Below are positions 7,852 through 9,466 of a stretch of DNA of 9,466 nucleotides, piece after piece. Location: the NCBI GenBank assembly GCA_021779775.1, contig JAJYAB010000052.1, positions 1 to 9,466 of the forward strand, given 5' to 3'. The notes below the pieces were generated by a model. That model worked only from the letters and a program-made list of their open reading frames with translations, did not search any database and was not told the DNA's origin. This DNA comes from Actinomycetes bacterium. Its GTDB lineage: Bacteria > Actinomycetota > Acidimicrobiia > Acidimicrobiales > UBA8190. A program made the position numbers and the translations under genes. The stretch's first letter is position 1. Each line of letters starts with the position of its first letter.

Positions 7852-8460
7852 GTGACCTCACGGCCAGCGGGCCCCCCGGTGGCGGGCACCGTGGTGCTCG
7901 TGCCGGTGAAATCGTTCGCCAGCGCCAAAGCGCGTCTGGCTCCCACCTTCGACCTGGCCGCTCGCTCCGACCTGGCGAAGACGATGGCGGCCCGGGTGAT
8001 CGAGGCTGCCGGCCCGTTGCCGGTGGCCGTCGTGTGCGACGACCCGCAGGTGGCGGGCTGGGCTCGGCAGCGGGGGGCGATGGTGCTGCCCGAACCGGGT
8101 GCCGGCCTGAACGGCGCGGTGCAGTCGGGAGTGGCCCGGCTGTCCCAGCTCGGTGTCGAAGAAGTGCTCGTCGTCCATGCCGACCTCCCGCTGGCCGCCG
8201 GGCTGGCCGGGCTGGCCGGGTTCCCGGGTATCACGCTCGTGCCGGACCGCCGCGGCGAGGGCACCAACGTCATCGGCCTGCCGGCCAAGAGCATGTTCCG
8301 CTTCTCCTACGGCGCTGGGTCGTTCGCCCGCCACTGCGACGAGGCGCGCCGCCTGGGCGGGGCGTTACGCGTGCTGCACGAGCCGGCGCTGGCCTGGGAC
8401 GTGGACATACCAGACGACCTGCCGTCGGGACGCCTGCCGGAGCCGGCGCGACGACCGTGA
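7852..8460 (+). CDS. cofC: 2-phospho-L-lactate / phosphoenolpyruvate guanylyltransferase, F420 biosynthesis
   Basis: CofC (FbiD in mycobacteria) couples GTP to 2-phospho-L-lactate, or phosphoenolpyruvate in mycobacteria, giving the activated side chain later joined to Fo during coenzyme F420 synthesis. It is 202 residues, the usual size. It opens with the nucleotide-binding strand VLVPVKSFASAKARLAP (15-31), then LPEPGAGLNGAV (79-90), the metal-binding HADLPL (109-114), DRRGEGTNVIGL (132-143), FSYGAGSF (151-158) and WDVDIPDDL (182-190), which together define the family. After HADLPL a short Leu-Ala-Gly repeat (AAGLAGLAGF) comes from tandem 9-bp units. The GTG start follows a leaderless promoter. 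The stop overlaps the next start as GTGA, so it heads an operon with the PIG-L gene. Other F420 genes (fbiA, fbiB, fbiC) are not in the window. Which of the two substrates is used cannot be told. Confidence 0.92.
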   Translation: MTSRPAGPPVAGTVVLVPVKSFASAKARLAPTFDLAARSDLAKTMAARVIEAAGPLPVAVVCDDPQVAGWARQRGAMVLPEPGAGLNGAVQSGVARLSQLGVEEVLVVHADLPLAAGLAGLAGFPGITLVPDRRGEGTNVIGLPAKSMFRFSYGAGSFARHCDEARRLGGALRVLHEPALAWDVDIPDDLPSGRLPEPARRP

Positions 8461-9059
8461 CAGCTCCGCTGCCAGGCGGCCGGGACGCCGGCCGGCCGGC
8501 GAGTGGTCTGCCCGTCGGCGATCTGCCCCATGGTCTCCCACGCGACGGGCTGCTCGTGTCGGTCGACGCCGCGGTGCCCTCGGTGGTGCTGGCCATCGGC
8601 GCCCACCCCGACGACGTGGAATTCGGGTGCGGCGGGACCCTGGCGAAGTGGGCAGCGGCCGGATGCGAGATCCACCACCTGGTGCTCACCGATGGATCCA
8701 AGGGGACCTGGGAGACCGACGGCGATCCCGAGGCGCTGGTCGCCACCCGCCGGCACGAGCAGGTGACGGCCGCCGCCGTGCTCGGCGGGGAGGATGTCCA
8801 GTTCCTCGACTGGCCGGACGGCGAGCTCGAGTCCGGACGGGTGCAGCGCCGCCAGGTCTGCCAGGTGATCCGCCAGGTTCGGCCCGGGATCGTCCTGGGG
8901 CACGACCCGTGGCGGCGCTACCGCCTGCATCCCGACCACCGGCACGCCGGATGGCTGACCGTCGATGCTGTGGTCGCCGCCCGCGACCCCAAGTTCTTCC
9001 CGGATATCCCGGAAGGACCGCACCGACCGGAAGCGGTGCTGCTTTGGGAGGCAGACTAG
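8457..9059 (+). CDS. PIG-L/LmbE-family zinc deacetylase, ended early by an in-frame TAG
   Basis: PIG-L/LmbE enzymes are zinc hydrolases that remove N-acetyl groups from amino-sugar conjugates; MshB and Mca of mycothiol metabolism belong here. Counting from GTG 8457, the zinc motif AHPDDVEFGCGGT is at 49-61 with His50 and Asp53, LTDGSKGTWE at 77-86, the conserved RRHEQ at 98-102, and the second zinc site HPDHRHAG at 158-165. The frame stops at TAG 9057-9059 after LLWEAD, but the same frame carries on with family-typical sequence for 69 more codons (separate entry). GTG 8457 overlaps the cofC stop as GTGA; the first 33 residues are low complexity, and GTG 8556, just before VSVDAAVPSVVLAIG, is an alternative start. 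All catalytic residues lie before the stop, so a truncated product might fold poorly yet keep its site. The substrate is unknown. Confidence 0.75.
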   Translation: MTAPLPGGRDAGRPASGLPVGDLPHGLPRDGLLVSVDAAVPSVVLAIGAHPDDVEFGCGGTLAKWAAAGCEIHHLVLTDGSKGTWETDGDPEALVATRRHEQVTAAAVLGGEDVQFLDWPDGELESGRVQRRQVCQVIRQVRPGIVLGHDPWRRYRLHPDHRHAGWLTVDAVVAARDPKFFPDIPEGPHRPEAVLLWEAD

Positions 9060-9269
9060 CCGAACCATGTCGAGGACGTTGCCGGCTTCGAGTTGCGCAA
9101 GGTCGAGGCGCTGTCGGCCCACCGGAGCCAGTACCGCACCACCATGGGGATCGACAACGAAAACCACGTCGGCGAGTTGACAGAGAAGGTCTTGCGCCAG
9201 CTGGCCGATCACGGGTCGTTGGCTGGCCTGGGCGCCGGAGAGGCATTTCATCTCCTCGACAGCATCTGA
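9060..9269 (+). pseudogene. Severed C-terminal part of the PIG-L/LmbE gene
   Basis: In the same frame, straight after the TAG, the sequence reads PNHVEDVAGFELRKVEALSA, then HRSQYRTTMGIDNENHVGEL and so on, ending at TGA 9267-9269. The HVEDV ... K-V-E-A-L ... AHRSQ pattern is the usual C-terminal helix region of this family, and homologs commonly read E-A-D-E-P at the join, so GAG to TAG is the simplest change. No frameshift is needed. The gene as it should be spans 8457-9269 (about 270 residues). Possible causes are a recent nonsense mutation, a sequencing error or readthrough; the sequence cannot decide. Confidence 0.75.
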
Positions 9270-9284
9270 CCCTCCTGGCACCGT

Positions 9285-9312
9285 GGACGAGGGACCCGAA
9301 GGCCCCCCGTCC
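9285..9312. terminator. Weak hairpin between the convergent PIG-L and HU genes
   Basis: Arms GGACGAGGG (9285-9293) and CCCCCGTCC (9304-9312) pair with one A-C mismatch around a 10-base loop. It starts 16 bp after the PIG-L stop. There is no T-run after it on either strand, so an intrinsic terminator is only possible. A second small stem, GGCCG (9327-9331) with CGGCC (9338-9342), lies just beyond the HU-gene stop. Confidence 0.3.
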
Positions 9313-9348
9313 AGGTCCGTCATGCAGGCCGGCAGATCGGCCGGTCGG

Positions 9349-9466
9349 TCAGCGCGCCCGGCCCACAGCCTTCTTCGCCACAGCCTTCTTCGCCACAGCC
9401 TTCTTCGCCACAGCCTTCTTCGCCACAGCCTTCTTCGCCACAGCTGCCGTGGCCACAGCCTTCTTC
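9349..9466 (-). CDS. hupB: Lys/Ala-rich C-terminal tail of an HU-type DNA-binding protein (partial)
   Basis: The visible 38 residues are the C-terminus of a gene whose start lies beyond the right edge. They read KKAVA TAAVA, then four KKAVA units, then KKAVGRAR and the TGA stop. Such a tail is known from actinobacterial HU proteins (mycobacterial HupB, also called Hlp or MDP1), where it binds and compacts DNA electrostatically. Neighbours support this: in M. tuberculosis, from memory, hupB (Rv2986c) is convergent with the gene group next to gpsA and cofC (Rv2982c, Rv2983). The globular HU domain is not visible, so other Lys/Ala-tailed proteins, such as actinobacterial topoisomerase I, are possible. 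The symbol rests on tail plus gene order. Confidence 0.65.
   Translation of the reverse strand, partial: KKAVATAAVAKKAVAKKAVAKKAVAKKAVAKKAVGRAR
9364..9466. repeat. 15-bp tandem array encoding KKAVA
   Basis: There are five exact 15-bp units (CACAGCCTTCTTCGC) from 9364 to 9438, a diverged unit at 9439-9453 (encoding TAAVA instead of KKAVA) and a 13-base partial unit running off the right edge. Exact identity of DNA, including third codon positions, points to recent duplication by slippage or unequal recombination. The true array length is not visible. Confidence 0.95.

Noticed and set aside
7772..7861. N-terminal extension of GpsA from ATG 7861
   Set aside because: It would overlap the cofC start and add about 30 Arg-rich residues not seen in the family; GTG 7771 fits the promoter and the Rossmann strand.
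9057..9059. TAG read as pyrrolysine
   Set aside because: No pyl genes or other support, the organism type makes it unlikely, and a GAG to TAG change at a usual Glu position is simpler.
8307..9323. Long minus-strand frame opposite cofC and the PIG-L gene
   Set aside because: Shadow of the real genes on the plus strand; no recognisable domain.
9364..9466. CRISPR or intergenic satellite
   Set aside because: The 15-bp units have no spacers and code a KKAVA tail in frame with a stop codon, typical of an actinobacterial HU protein.

Overview
The window is very GC-rich DNA that looks actinobacterial. It carries a coenzyme F420 biosynthesis gene (cofC/fbiD), a two-domain class III adenylate cyclase of the mycobacterial type, an HU-like protein with a KKAVA-repeat tail, an actinobacterial HNH endonuclease remnant and several apparently leaderless promoters. 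The order gpsA(-) / cofC(+) / ... / hupB(-) resembles the Mycobacterium tuberculosis Rv2982c-Rv2986c neighbourhood as I remember it. An acidimicrobial or other high-GC F420-producing actinobacterium fits, but the genus cannot be read from this sequence.

Layout. 1-98: no recognisable gene. 99-404 (+): C-terminal remnant of an HNH endonuclease (DUF222/13E12-like), cut off by an in-frame TGA. 405-882: no convincing gene, but a cluster of short repeats and a hairpin at 536-649. 883-2508 (-): AMP-forming acyl-CoA ligase closest to malonyl-CoA synthetase (MatB), with an (EG)8 microsatellite loop. 2509-2660: divergent promoter region with six 12-bp tandem units. 2661-5360 (+): GH38 alpha-mannosidase, complete. 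5304-6713 (-): adenylate cyclase, overlapping the mannosidase 3' end tail to tail by 57 bp. 6710-7771 (-): gpsA, overlapping the cyclase start as ATGA. 7772-7851: divergent promoter region. 7852-8460 (+): cofC. 8457-9269 (+): PIG-L/LmbE deacetylase, overlapping cofC as GTGA and split by an in-frame TAG at 9057. 9270-9348: convergent intergenic DNA with weak hairpins. 9349 to the right edge (-): Lys/Ala-rich tail of an HU-type DNA-binding protein.

How the genes work together. Two operons are likely: gpsA with the cyclase on the minus strand, and cofC with the PIG-L gene on the plus strand, fired from back-to-back promoters. A second divergent pair is the MatB-like ligase and the mannosidase. 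Most genes are housekeeping or widespread metabolic enzymes, and I see no convincing new multigene system. What is unusual is the number of short tandem repeats, inside and between genes (EG loop, cyclase linker, 12-bp promoter array, KKAVA tail, 23-bp and 16-bp repeats), the nonsense codon in the PIG-L gene, and a perfect 20-bp palindrome just upstream of the cyclase start.
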